Source: Roseicyclus sp.
GTDB lineage: Bacteria > Pseudomonadota > Alphaproteobacteria > Rhodobacterales > Rhodobacteraceae
Length of the DNA stretch: 64,000 nt
Direction: 5' to 3'
NCBI RefSeq assembly: GCF_018402035.1
Contig: NZ_JAGYJN010000001.1
Span: 310,001-374,000 of the forward strand
Part shown: in pieces, positions 45,319-53,442 of the stretch
Numbering within the stretch: position 1 is the first letter of the stretch
Layout: every line of letters starts with the position of its first letter
The notes under the pieces: generated by a model
Database searches by the model: none
Seen by the model: only the letters and a program-made list of their open reading frames with translations
Told to the model about the DNA's origin: nothing
Made by a program: the position numbers and the translations under genes

Positions 45319-46425
45319 CTAGCTGAACAGCACCATCGCGCGCGGATCCCAGGCCAACCTTGCCCGCGCGCCAAAGTCGAGCACTTTACGGCCCGGCATG
45401 TTGCGCATCGACACGCGCACAGGCGCGGGCGTGCCGTCGAGCAAGATATCGTAATAGGTCATGTCCCCGTAATAGACGACTTCGCGCACCGTGCCCGATG
45501 CCTCGCGCCCGCCCTCGGCCGTCTGGCCATCATAGAGCAGCGTCAGGCTTTCGGGGCGCACGCCGATCTCTGCCGTACCGGGCTTGGCACCGCTGGGGCA
45601 TTGCGCGGCTTCCAGCTCGGCGGGGCCAAGCCCCTGCACCTCGACGCCCACGCGGCCGCCTGCCTCACCCTTAACGGTTGCGGGCAGGAAATTCATCATC
45701 CCGATGAACTCGGCCACGCGGCGGGATTTGGGGCGGCGATAAAGGGTTTCAGGATCGTCGAGCTGGGCAATCTCACCCTCGAACATCACGGCGATCCGGT
45801 CGGACATGACCAGCGCCTCTTCCTGATCATGGGTGACAAGGATAAAGGTGATGCCCACCTCGCGCTGCAGCTTGATCAACTCGACTTGCATAACCTCGCG
45901 CATCTTCTTGTCGAGCGCGGAAAGTGGCTCATCAAGCAGCAACACCTTGGGCTTGAGGATCAAGGCGCGCGCCAAAGCGACCCGCTGGCGCTGACCGCCC
46001 GAAAGCGCATGGGCCGCGCGGGTTCCGAATTTGCCAAGCCCCACCATCTCGAGGGCTTGGCCAACGGCGGCGCGCTTTTCGGCCACGCTCATCGACGATT
46101 TGCGCAGGCCGAAGCCCACGTTTTCAGCCACGCTCATATGCGGAAAAATGGCGTAGGATTGAAACACCATATTGGTGGGGCGACGGTTCGGGGCCACCCC
46201 TTCCATATCCTTGCCATCAAGCAGGATTTGCCCTTCGGAAATATCCTCAAACCCCGCGATGGCGCGCAAGAGCGTGGTCTTGCCACAGCCCGAGGGGCCA
46301 AGCAGCGAGAAAAACTCGCCCTGCCCGATATTGGCGGTGATGCCCCTGAGCGCGTGATAATCGCCATAGTATTTCTGCACGCCGGTCAGCGTGACGATCG
46401 GGGTGCGGGTGCTGGTCTGGCTCAC
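45319..46425 (-). CDS. potA: Polyamine-type ABC transporter ATP-binding protein (PotA-like)
   Basis: The 368-residue ATPase has Walker A GPSGCGKTT at 43-51, the Q-loop VFQSYAIFPHM, the ABC signature LSGGQRQRV at 141-149, Walker B VLLLDEP at 161-167 and a C-terminal TOBE domain. It energises import by the PotB-PotC-like permeases encoded immediately upstream; the start overlaps the end of potC by ATGA. Similarity in this group also covers putrescine, spermidine and other small cationic or organic solutes, so the substrate is provisional. No binding protein is adjacent. Confidence 0.9.
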   Translation of the reverse strand: MSQTSTRTPIVTLTGVQKYYGDYHALRGITANIGQGEFFSLLGPSGCGKTTLLRAIAGFEDISEGQILLDGKDMEGVAPNRRPTNMVFQSYAIFPHMSVAENVGFGLRKSSMSVAEKRAAVGQALEMVGLGKFGTRAAHALSGGQRQRVALARALILKPKVLLLDEPLSALDKKMREVMQVELIKLQREVGITFILVTHDQEEALVMSDRIAVMFEGEIAQLDDPETLYRRPKSRRVAEFIGMMNFLPATVKGEAGGRVGVEVQGLGPAELEAAQCPSGAKPGTAEIGVRPESLTLLYDGQTAEGGREASGTVREVVYYGDMTYYDILLDGTPAPVRVSMRNMPGRKVLDFGARARLAWDPRAMVLFS

Positions 46426-47228
46426 AAAAAGCCTCCGGTATCTTTGAGGCCCACGCGTTTAAGGCCGCGTCGGCGAAAGGTTTCGGCAATGATCAGAAGG
46501 GCGACAGAGAGCAGCACCAAAATGGTGCCAAGCGCCATGACAACCGGCAAGCGCGCAGGAAAGCGTAGCTGGCCCCAGAGATAGACAGGCAGCGTCGGCT
46601 CGTTGCCTGACAGGAAGAATGCGATGATAAACTCATCAAGCGAGATGGTGAAGCAGATCAGAAGGGAGGCAATGATGCCCGGGCTGACCAAGGGCAGCGT
46701 GATCAGGCGAAAGGTTGACCAAGGCGTTTCGCCCAGATCGATCGCCGCCTCCTCGAGGCTTTTGTCCATGTTGGAAAAACTGCCCTGCAAGATCGCAATC
46801 GCAAAGGGCGTGCAGATCAGCGTGTGGCCCGCGATGATCGACCATGTGCCGCTGTTCAGCCCAAGCTGCATCAGCACGATCAACAGCGAAATGGCGACGA
46901 TCACCTCGGGCAAGACCAAGGGCAGCATGATGAAACCGACGATCCCCCCCTTGCCGGGAAAGCCGTAGCGCGTGGCGGCGCGCGCGGCGAAAAGCCCAAG
47001 GATGGTCGAGAACACCGCCGTCGAGATGGCGATGATGAGCGAGTTCAGCGTCGCCTCGTGCAAGGCGGGCGTATTGAGCAAGGCCGCGAACCACTCCAGC
47101 GTAAAGCCCTGCAGCGGAAAGGCGATGATCGTGCCGGAATTAAAAGCAAAAAGCGGCAAAAGCGCGATGGGCGCATAAAGCACCAACAGGTAAAGCACGG
47201 TGAAGACCGCCAGCGCGTTGAGCTTCAT
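46422..47228 (-). CDS. potC: Polyamine-type ABC transporter permease (PotC-like)
   Basis: The 268-residue inner-membrane permease has about six helices. The EAA loop that docks on the ATPase is LEEAAIDLGETPWSTFRLITLP. The N-terminus VFTVLYLLVLYAPIALLPLFAF is typical of PotC. I choose the ATG at 47228, which overlaps the potB stop codon (ATGA), over a long unsupported upstream extension. It works with PotB as the transmembrane heterodimer of the importer. Confidence 0.92.
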   Translation of the reverse strand: MKLNALAVFTVLYLLVLYAPIALLPLFAFNSGTIIAFPLQGFTLEWFAALLNTPALHEATLNSLIIAISTAVFSTILGLFAARAATRYGFPGKGGIVGFIMLPLVLPEVIVAISLLIVLMQLGLNSGTWSIIAGHTLICTPFAIAILQGSFSNMDKSLEEAAIDLGETPWSTFRLITLPLVSPGIIASLLICFTISLDEFIIAFFLSGNEPTLPVYLWGQLRFPARLPVVMALGTILVLLSVALLIIAETFRRRGLKRVGLKDTGGFL

Positions 47229-48466
47229 ATCCCCCACCTCCCCTTGGGCAGGCGGAGCAAGATCGCCACCGACAGCGCGGTCGCTGTCAAGACCAGCGCA
47301 ATCGACGCCGTGGCCGGACCCAAAAGCGCCGGGCCATGCAAGAATGCCGCGCGGATCGCAAGGACCTCGATCAATGCAAGGCCACAAGCCACCAGCGTAC
47401 CGCGCGCGCCACCGCCCATCCGATCTGCCAGCCAGAGCCAGAACCGTGCCCGCGAGATGCCCCAAAGCAGCACCATCGCCACCAAGAGCATCGCCAGCAC
47501 AGCCAGCGTCGCCCCCATCGGCCGGTCGTTCAGATCGAAAATCTGCGCATAGATCATCGTGGCGATCATCGTGCCGCCCGACCCGCCGACAAGGCGCGGG
47601 GTGACGTAATCGCCCACCGTCGGGATGAACACGATTAACACCGCCGCCAGCACGCCGGGCATCGCCAAGGGCAGCGTCACGCGCAGAAATGTCATGGCGT
47701 AGCTTTCACCCAGATCGCGCGATGCCTCGAGCAGCGCGCGGTCGATCTTTTCCAGCGTCACGAAAATCGGCAAGATCGCAAAAGGCGCAAACGCATGGGC
47801 CAGCGTGATCACCACCGAATTGGCGTTATAAAGCAGCCAGCCCAAGGGTTCATCGATCACCGGGCCGCGCAACACCCCACCCGCGGGCGCCACCAGCCAG
47901 ACAAGACACGCCGCCCCCGTCAGGCCAACAGCGGCAAGCAAAGCCCGCAGGGATAGCTGCCCCATCATCCAAAACACCAGCGCGCCCAAGGCGATAGCGG
48001 CCAAAATCAGCGTGACGATGGCGATCACCGGAACCAAGGTCAGCCCGCTATTGATCGGCCCATCATAGGCCAAGATCACCCGCCACAAGAACACACGGAT
48101 CAGGTAGCTGGTCCAAAAGGGAATGGTGATCAAAAACAGCCAGAGCGATTTTCGCTCGGGCCTGACATGGAACGAGATGAAATAGGCCACCGGAAAGGCC
48201 AGCGCGACGGTAACCAGCGTCACCGTCCCCGAAATCCTGAGCGAGCGCAGCATCAACTCGCGGTAAAGAGGATCTGTCAGCGCCTCGGTGTAATTGGCCA
48301 AGGTGAAATCACGCTGGATGGTCAAAAACTGCTGGGTCCAAAAGCTCAACAGCACAATCGCCGCCAAGGGGGCGGCCAATAACAACAGCGCATAAAGAAA
48401 GGTGGGGCTGACAAGTGTCAGCCCCTTCGCCGCGTCAGTGCGCATCAGCTTCGTGTATGTACTCAC
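47225..48466 (-). CDS. potB: Polyamine-type ABC transporter permease (PotB-like), enlarged
   Basis: The protein has 413 residues against about 280 for E. coli PotB. The usual core is present: LLLAAPLAAIVLLSFW, FHVRPERKSLWLFLITIPFW and the EAA loop LLEASRDLGESYAMTFLRVTLP. The extra length is an insertion with two hydrophobic helices at about 145-215 and a C-terminal extension of about 65 residues with further helices. The start is a GTG at 48466 with a weak ribosome-binding site; an ATG at 48445 is possible. It is the first gene of the potBCA unit, which is unusual in lacking its own binding protein. Confidence 0.88.
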   Translation of the reverse strand: MSTYTKLMRTDAAKGLTLVSPTFLYALLLLAAPLAAIVLLSFWTQQFLTIQRDFTLANYTEALTDPLYRELMLRSLRISGTVTLVTVALAFPVAYFISFHVRPERKSLWLFLITIPFWTSYLIRVFLWRVILAYDGPINSGLTLVPVIAIVTLILAAIALGALVFWMMGQLSLRALLAAVGLTGAACLVWLVAPAGGVLRGPVIDEPLGWLLYNANSVVITLAHAFAPFAILPIFVTLEKIDRALLEASRDLGESYAMTFLRVTLPLAMPGVLAAVLIVFIPTVGDYVTPRLVGGSGGTMIATMIYAQIFDLNDRPMGATLAVLAMLLVAMVLLWGISRARFWLWLADRMGGGARGTLVACGLALIEVLAIRAAFLHGPALLGPATASIALVLTATALSVAILLRLPKGRWGI

Positions 48467-48595
48467 CCGTCGCCGACCCTCACGCTATGGGCTGATTCCG
48501 CCTCTGAAAATGAGGCTTTCACGCCTGCGCCGCAAGCGGTTTGCTGCATAGCGGCAAAGCGACAGGGCATGAGGCCGCCAAGACGCGGGAAAGGA

Positions 48596-48623
48596 AAGAA
48601 AAAGGGGGGCTGAGCCCCCCTTT
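48596..48623 (-). terminator. Intrinsic terminator of the cyclophilin operon
   Basis: On the minus strand a GC-only stem of seven pairs (GCCCCCC with GGGGGGC, loop of three bases) is extended by three A-T pairs and followed by TTTTTCTTT. It lies 22 bases after the stop codon of the periplasmic cyclophilin gene and separates it from the potBCA promoter region, which is otherwise a featureless 130-base stretch. Confidence 0.85.
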
Positions 48624-48644
48624 GCTAGACCGCAGATAGGGTTT

Positions 48645-49211
48645 CTACTGTGCAGCCACCGGGTCATCGTCACGCAGGCGCAAGGCCCGCATGTAATCGG
48701 GGGTGCCGATGACCGCCCCATTCTGGCCGCGCCCGCGCTTGATGGCATCGACCACCTCCATGCCGCCGACAACTTGCCCCACGACGGTGTATTGCCCGTC
48801 AAGAAATGGGCCCGGTGCAAACATGATGAAGAATTGTGAATTGGCGCTGTTGGGGTTTTGCGCCCGCGCCATGCCGATCACACCACGATCAAAGGTAATC
48901 TCCGAGAACTCAGCCGGTAGATCGGGGTATTGCGAGCCGCCGCGCCCAGCATAGCGCATATCTTGGCCCATGCGGCCATATTCGACATCACCCGTCTGCG
49001 CCATGAAGCCATCGATCACGCGGTGAAACACGACCTCATTATAAGCCCCTTCCTGCACCAAGGTGGCGATGCGCGCGACATGCAGGGGGGCAACCTCTTC
49101 GAACAGGTCGATGATGATCGTCCCCTCCGCCTCGCCCGCGATGTCGATCTCCAGACCCGTGGCATAGGCCGGACCACAAAGCAGGCAAAGCGCAAAGACC
49201 AGCTTACGCAT
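48645..49211 (-). CDS. Periplasmic peptidyl-prolyl cis-trans isomerase (cyclophilin)
   Basis: The 188-residue cyclophilin has a signal peptide (VFALCLLCGPAYA, residues 5-17), which directs it to the periplasm as a folding catalyst. Core motifs are VVFHRVIDGFMAQTGDVEYG, including the catalytic arginine in FHRVI, and NSANSQFFIMFAPGPFLDGQ. Its start overlaps the end of the cytoplasmic cyclophilin gene by eight bases, so the two forms are made from one message, an arrangement that looks like a tandem duplication. Confidence 0.93.
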   Translation of the reverse strand: MRKLVFALCLLCGPAYATGLEIDIAGEAEGTIIIDLFEEVAPLHVARIATLVQEGAYNEVVFHRVIDGFMAQTGDVEYGRMGQDMRYAGRGGSQYPDLPAEFSEITFDRGVIGMARAQNPNSANSQFFIMFAPGPFLDGQYTVVGQVVGGMEVVDAIKRGRGQNGAVIGTPDYMRALRLRDDDPVAAQ

Positions 49212-49704
49212 CGGCGGCCACCTTGACCGAGATCATCTGATCGGGATTGGCCGGCGGCTCACCGCGCGTGATGGCATCGACATGTTCCATCCCTGCAATC
49301 ACGCGCCCATAGACGGTGTATTGGCGGTTGAGAAAGTGATTGTCGGAAAAATTGATGAAGAACTGGCTATTGGCCGAATTGGGATTGGACGAGCGCGCCG
49401 CACCAAGCGTGCCGCGATCATGCGGAATGCCCGAAAACTCGGCCGGAAGATCAGGCTTGTCCGATCCACCCGTGCCCGCGCGGCGCAAATCGCCACCGGC
49501 AAGCCCATGCTGCACATCGCCGGTTTGCGCCATGAAACCATCAATCACGCGGTGAAACACCACGCCATCATAGGCACCCTCGCGGGCCAATTCCTTCATC
49601 CGCGCGCAATGCGCAGGCGCGATATCGGGCAAAAGCGCGATTGCCACCGTGCCGGATTTCAAGGTGATCACAATCGTGTTCTCGGGATCTTCATAAGCCG
49701 ACAT
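49204..49704 (-). CDS. ppiB: Cytoplasmic peptidyl-prolyl cis-trans isomerase (cyclophilin B type)
   Basis: The protein has 166 residues and no signal peptide. The active site VVFHRVIDGFMAQTGDVQHG, NSANSQFFINFSDNHFLNRQ and the end VYGRVIAGMEHVDAI match PpiB. It catalyses proline isomerisation in the cytoplasm. The sequence is closely parallel to the secreted paralogue directly downstream. It follows coaD by 22 bases on the same strand. Confidence 0.94.
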   Translation of the reverse strand: MSAYEDPENTIVITLKSGTVAIALLPDIAPAHCARMKELAREGAYDGVVFHRVIDGFMAQTGDVQHGLAGGDLRRAGTGGSDKPDLPAEFSGIPHDRGTLGAARSSNPNSANSQFFINFSDNHFLNRQYTVYGRVIAGMEHVDAITRGEPPANPDQMISVKVAADA

Positions 49705-49726
49705 GCGCCGTGCCTCCTATTTAATA

Positions 49727-50230
49727 TTAATGACTTTTGTTGGGATACTTCACATCGAGCGCCGCTTTGACCGCCGGTGTGACAAAGGGTGAGACATCGC
49801 CGCCCAGCCGGGCGATCTCTTTGACCAGTTTCGACGCGATGGCTTGCCGGTCAGCCTCGGCCATCAAAAAGACCGTATCGACGCCCGAGTTCAGTTTTCG
49901 GTTCATGCCGACCATCTGGTATTCATATTCGAAATCCGCCACCGCGCGCAGCCCGCGAATGATGATCGAGGCGCCCACATCTTGCGCGCAATCGATCAAC
50001 AGATTTTCAAAGGGATGGGCCACGATCTGGGTGCCGGTCAGCGCGGCAAGCTTGGCCGATTCCGCCTCGACCATGGCGACGCGCTCTTCCAGAGTGAAAA
50101 GCGGGTGCTTGTCGCGGTTGATGGCGACACCGATCACAAGACGGTCGACCAACAAGCTTGCGCGCTTGATGATATCGATATGCCCCAGCGTGATCGGGTC
50201 GAATGTCCCCGGATAAAGACCTGTGCGCAT
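49727..50230 (-). CDS. coaD: Phosphopantetheine adenylyltransferase
   Basis: CoaD (167 residues) transfers AMP from ATP to 4'-phosphopantetheine, the penultimate step of coenzyme A synthesis. The nucleotidyltransferase motif GTFDPITLGHIDIIKRA is at 9-25, and IIRGLRAVADFEYEYQMVGMNR contains the substrate-binding arginines. Length and hexameric-family pattern match. It is the first gene of a coaD-ppiB-cyclophilin transcript ending at the terminator at 48596-48623. Confidence 0.97.
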   Translation of the reverse strand: MRTGLYPGTFDPITLGHIDIIKRASLLVDRLVIGVAINRDKHPLFTLEERVAMVEAESAKLAALTGTQIVAHPFENLLIDCAQDVGASIIIRGLRAVADFEYEYQMVGMNRKLNSGVDTVFLMAEADRQAIASKLVKEIARLGGDVSPFVTPAVKAALDVKYPNKSH

Positions 50231-50331
50231 CGCCTAACCCCCGCCGGTGCCTTTCCTTGCGGGCCGGACCCAACCACCCGGTGCGCGCCAATGCAAGCCC
50301 CCGCTTGGCACAAAGGCCAAAAAGACTGTGT

Positions 50332-50766
50332 TCAGAAACCCTTGATCATGCCTTCAAGCGCCTCTTTCTCCATCTCAAGCGTGGCCAGCTGCGCCTTGAC
50401 CACATCACCGATCGAGATCAGCCCGACCATTTCAGCCCCCTCAACAACCGGCAGATGACGAAACCGGCCCTGCGTCATCAGCCCAAGCACTGCATCCGCC
50501 GTGTCGTCGCGCCGACAGGTCACGATATCGCGCGTCATCACTGCGTCCAGCGTATCGGCAAGGCAGCCCACGCCTTTATGGGCGATCTCGCGCACGATGT
50601 CGCGCTCGGATACGATGCCGACGACCCGCTTGCCATCGGGCGAGACCACGACCGCCCCGATCCGCCGCGCCGTCAACAGTTTCGCGGCCGCCGACAGGCT
50701 TTCGCCCGGCGCAATGGTGACGACACCGTCATCGGATTTGGATTTCAGAATTTGTTGTACCAGCAT
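50332..50766 (-). CDS. Tandem CBS domain protein
   Basis: This is a small stand-alone CBS pair of 144 residues. CBS1 begins VVTIAPGESLSAAAKLLTAR and CBS2 begins DIVTCRRDDTADAVLGLM; each ends with a GIVSERDIVREIA- or GLISIGDVVKAQL-type motif. Such pairs bind adenosine nucleotides and act as energy sensors for partner proteins. The ATG at 50766 follows GGGAGG at proper spacing. The partner is unknown. It lies 63 bases downstream of the LysR gene on the same strand. Confidence 0.92.
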   Translation of the reverse strand: MLVQQILKSKSDDGVVTIAPGESLSAAAKLLTARRIGAVVVSPDGKRVVGIVSERDIVREIAHKGVGCLADTLDAVMTRDIVTCRRDDTADAVLGLMTQGRFRHLPVVEGAEMVGLISIGDVVKAQLATLEMEKEALEGMIKGF

Positions 50767-50828
50767 CTGGCCCTCCCTTGGTCCGCGATGGTTGAGAGTG
50801 CGAGCGTCCACGCGCAGGGGTTGTTGTG

Positions 50829-51740
50829 TCAAGCGTCCTTCGCGCCTTGGGCGACAAAGCTCTCACGCTGCGCGATCTCGGCGCGCAGCCCATCGCGCAA
50901 AAGTCGCGAGACAAGCCCCAGCCGCGCATCGCGTGGCCCTGCATGGGTGACAAGCCAAAAACTGCGTTTGAGCCTGAGCCTGTCGGGGAAAAGGCGCACC
51001 AGTTCCGGCGCATTGGGCAAAGCGAAATCATGCACGATGGCAAGCCCCGCCCCCGCGCGTGCAAGGTTAAGCTGCACCGACACCGCGTTCGAGGCCAAGG
51101 CCACGCGGGTGATGCCGAACTGGGCCAGATAATCCAGCTCGGCGTCAAAAATCATGTCGGGAATATAGCCGATCATCCTTGCCGCCTTCAAATCCTCGGG
51201 GCCAGACGGCGCGCCATGCGCGGCCAGCCACCCGCGCGAGGCGGCAAGCGACAAGTGATAATCCGACAAAAGCTCGGCCTGTAGGCGTTGGGTGGCAGGC
51301 GGTGAGACGGTGATGGCCAAATCCGCCTCGCGCCGCGACAGGTTAACCACGCGCGGCAGGGCCAAGATTTGCAGATCAAGCGCGGGATGGTCGGCCGCAA
51401 TGGCGGCGCATACCTGTGGCAAAAGGTAATTGGCACAGCCATCGGGCGCACCGATCCGGATCGTGCCTGACAATTGCCCTGCCCCATCGCTGCTTTGCGC
51501 ACCGAAGCCCCCCGATAACGCCACCTCGGCCGCCTCAGCGCGCGGTAAAAGCCGCTGTCCCGCCTCGGTCAGCGTGTAGCCTTGCGGGGATTTGGCGAAC
51601 AGCACCGCGCCAAGACTTTGTTCCAGCCGCGCGATCCGCCGACCCGCCGTGGCGGGATCAAGGCGCAGGGCCTTGGCCGCGCCTGAGAGCCCCTCGGCCC
51701 GGGCCACGGCCAGAAACACGCGCAGATCATCCCAATTCAT
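50829..51740 (-). CDS. LysR-family transcriptional regulator
   Basis: The 303-residue LTTR has an N-terminal winged helix (NWDDLRVFLAVARAEGLSGA through PATAGRRIARLEQSLGAVLF) and a periplasmic-binding-like effector domain starting near IRIGAPDGCANYLLPQV. It is divergent from mmsA, the first gene of the valine degradation cluster, so activation of mmsA by a branched-chain intermediate is a reasonable guess. Five TTGCA-like motifs in the intergenic region may be its sites. Its 5' side contains repeat copy 3, 20 bases before the start codon. Confidence 0.92.
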   Translation of the reverse strand: MNWDDLRVFLAVARAEGLSGAAKALRLDPATAGRRIARLEQSLGAVLFAKSPQGYTLTEAGQRLLPRAEAAEVALSGGFGAQSSDGAGQLSGTIRIGAPDGCANYLLPQVCAAIAADHPALDLQILALPRVVNLSRREADLAITVSPPATQRLQAELLSDYHLSLAASRGWLAAHGAPSGPEDLKAARMIGYIPDMIFDAELDYLAQFGITRVALASNAVSVQLNLARAGAGLAIVHDFALPNAPELVRLFPDRLRLKRSFWLVTHAGPRDARLGLVSRLLRDGLRAEIAQRESFVAQGAKDA

Positions 51741-51760
51741 CCCGCCCGCCCCGTGCTTAC

Positions 51761-51828
51761 GCGTTTTCCGCAAGGAAAACGCACTGGAAATCTCGAGATT
51801 TCCTGTGCGGAAAACTTGTGTTCTCCGC
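51761..51828 (-). repeat. 68-bp triple-hairpin repeat, copy 3 (inverted)
   Basis: The order on the plus strand is C (51761-51782), B (51786-51803, identical 18-base palindrome with CTCGAG at its centre) and A (51807-51828, arms with two mismatches). This is the opposite orientation to copies 1 and 2. It is in the untranslated leader/promoter region of the divergent LysR and mmsA genes, so here it cannot be a simple terminator. Confidence 0.9.
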
Positions 51829-51841
51829 CCGCTCCTCCAGC

Positions 51842-51900
51842 TTTGCATTTTTGCAAAACAACTTTGGCAACCTGCCCCTTCTCTTGGCATTCTTGCAAGG
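51842..51900. promoter_or_regulatory. Cluster of TTGCA-type motifs between lysR and mmsA
   Basis: The stretch contains TTTGCA-TTTT-TGCAAA (6-bp arms, 51842-51857) and, overlapping it, TTGCAAAA-CAAC-TTTGGCAA (8-bp arms with one mismatch, 51851-51870), then TTGGCAT and TTGCAA further on. Inverted TTGC...GCAA pairs of this size are typical LysR-type boxes (T-N11-A) and their position in the divergent region supports binding by the adjacent LysR protein. Inference only. Confidence 0.45.
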
Positions 51901-51942
51901 GTAGAAAGCGGCCAATCACAATTATTCCCAAGGGAGACGACG

Positions 51943-53442
51943 ATGTACGAGATCGGACATTGGATCGACGGCAAGCATGTCGCCGGCACATCGGGCCGCA
52001 GCGCCGATATCATGAACCCCGCCACGGGCGAAGTGCAGGGCCGCGTCGCCTTGGCCTCCAAGGCCGAGCTTGACGCCGCTGTCGCCTCGGCCGCTAAGGC
52101 CCAGATCGCGTGGGGTGCCACCAATCCGCAGCGCCGCGCGCGGGTGATGATGGCGCTTGTGGGTCTCATCAACCGCGATATGGACAAGCTTGCCCTTGCC
52201 ATCAGCCGCGAGCATGGCAAGACCTTTCCCGATGCCAAGGGCGATGTGCAACGCGGCCTTGAGGTGATCGAGTTCTGCATCGGCGCGCCGCATCTGCTCA
52301 AGGGCGATTTCACCGACAGCGCCGGCCCCGGCATCGACATGTATTCCATGCGCCAGCCGCTTGGGGTGGTTGCGGGCATCACCCCCTTCAACTTCCCAGC
52401 GATGATCCCCTTGTGGAAAATGGGTCCGGCCTTGGCCGCGGGCAATGCGATGATCCTCAAGCCATCCGAGCGTGATCCGTCATGCCCGATGCTCTTGGCC
52501 GAGCTGTGCCAAGAGGCGGGTCTGCCCGACGGCATCTTGCAAGTGATCAATGGCGACAAGGAAGCGGTCGACGCGATCCTTGACAGCGCGCCGGTGCAAG
52601 CCGTGGGCTTTGTCGGCTCCACCCCCATCGCGCAATACATCTACAGCCGCGCCACCGCGAACGGCAAACGCAGCCAGTGCTTTGGCGGTGCCAAGAACCA
52701 CATGATCATCATGCCCGACGCCGATATGGACCTTGCCGCCGATGCGCTGGTGGGTGCGGGCTATGGTGCGGCGGGCGAGCGCTGCATGGCGATCTCGGTG
52801 GCCGTCCCCGTGGGCGAGGAAACCGCCGACCGGCTGATCGAAAAGCTGATCCCCCGGATCGAAGCGCTCAAGGTCGGCCCCTACACGGCAGGCAATGACA
52901 TCGATTTCGGTCCCGTCGTCACGGCGGCGGCCAAGGCCAATATCTTGCGCCTTGTCGAAAGCGGCGTGGCGCAAGGGGCAGAGCTTGTCGTCGATGGGCG
53001 CGATTTCAAATTGCAGGGCTATGAGGACGGCTATTTCGTCGGCCCGCATCTGTTTGACCGGGTAACGCCCGATATGGAGATCTACCGCACCGAGATTTTC
53101 GGCCCCGTGCTGTCCACGGTGCGCGCGGCCAGCTATGAAGAGGCCATCGGCCTTGCCATGGATCATGAATATGGCAATGGCACCGCGATCTTTACCCGCG
53201 ATGGCGATGCGGCGCGCGATTTCGCCAACCGCATCAACATCGGCATGGTGGGCATCAATGTGCCAATCCCGGTGCCGCTAGCCTATCACACCTTCGGTGG
53301 CTGGAAGAAATCGGGCTTTGGCGATCTGAACCAGCATGGGCCAGATGCTTTCCGCTTCTACACCCGCACCAAGACTGTGACCGCGCGCTGGCCCTCGGGC
53401 ATCAAGGAAGGCGCGGCCTTTAACTTCAAGGCAATGGACTGA
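51943..53442 (+). CDS. mmsA: CoA-acylating methylmalonate-semialdehyde dehydrogenase
   Basis: MmsA (499 residues) converts methylmalonate semialdehyde to propionyl-CoA at the end of valine degradation. The aldehyde dehydrogenase fold is evident: PFNFPAMIPLWKMGPALAAG near 148-167, VGFVGSTPIAQYIY near 221-234, and the catalytic Cys281 in YGAAGERCMAIS, the CoA-dependent subfamily signature. The ATG follows AGGGAGA; upstream reading frame through the repeat is noise. It opens a cluster with the acyl-CoA dehydrogenase, hydrolase and mmsB genes. A 17-base overlap with the convergent YkgJ-like gene ends it. Confidence 0.96.
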   Translation: MYEIGHWIDGKHVAGTSGRSADIMNPATGEVQGRVALASKAELDAAVASAAKAQIAWGATNPQRRARVMMALVGLINRDMDKLALAISREHGKTFPDAKGDVQRGLEVIEFCIGAPHLLKGDFTDSAGPGIDMYSMRQPLGVVAGITPFNFPAMIPLWKMGPALAAGNAMILKPSERDPSCPMLLAELCQEAGLPDGILQVINGDKEAVDAILDSAPVQAVGFVGSTPIAQYIYSRATANGKRSQCFGGAKNHMIIMPDADMDLAADALVGAGYGAAGERCMAISVAVPVGEETADRLIEKLIPRIEALKVGPYTAGNDIDFGPVVTAAAKANILRLVESGVAQGAELVVDGRDFKLQGYEDGYFVGPHLFDRVTPDMEIYRTEIFGPVLSTVRAASYEEAIGLAMDHEYGNGTAIFTRDGDAARDFANRINIGMVGINVPIPVPLAYHTFGGWKKSGFGDLNQHGPDAFRFYTRTKTVTARWPSGIKEGAAFNFKAMD

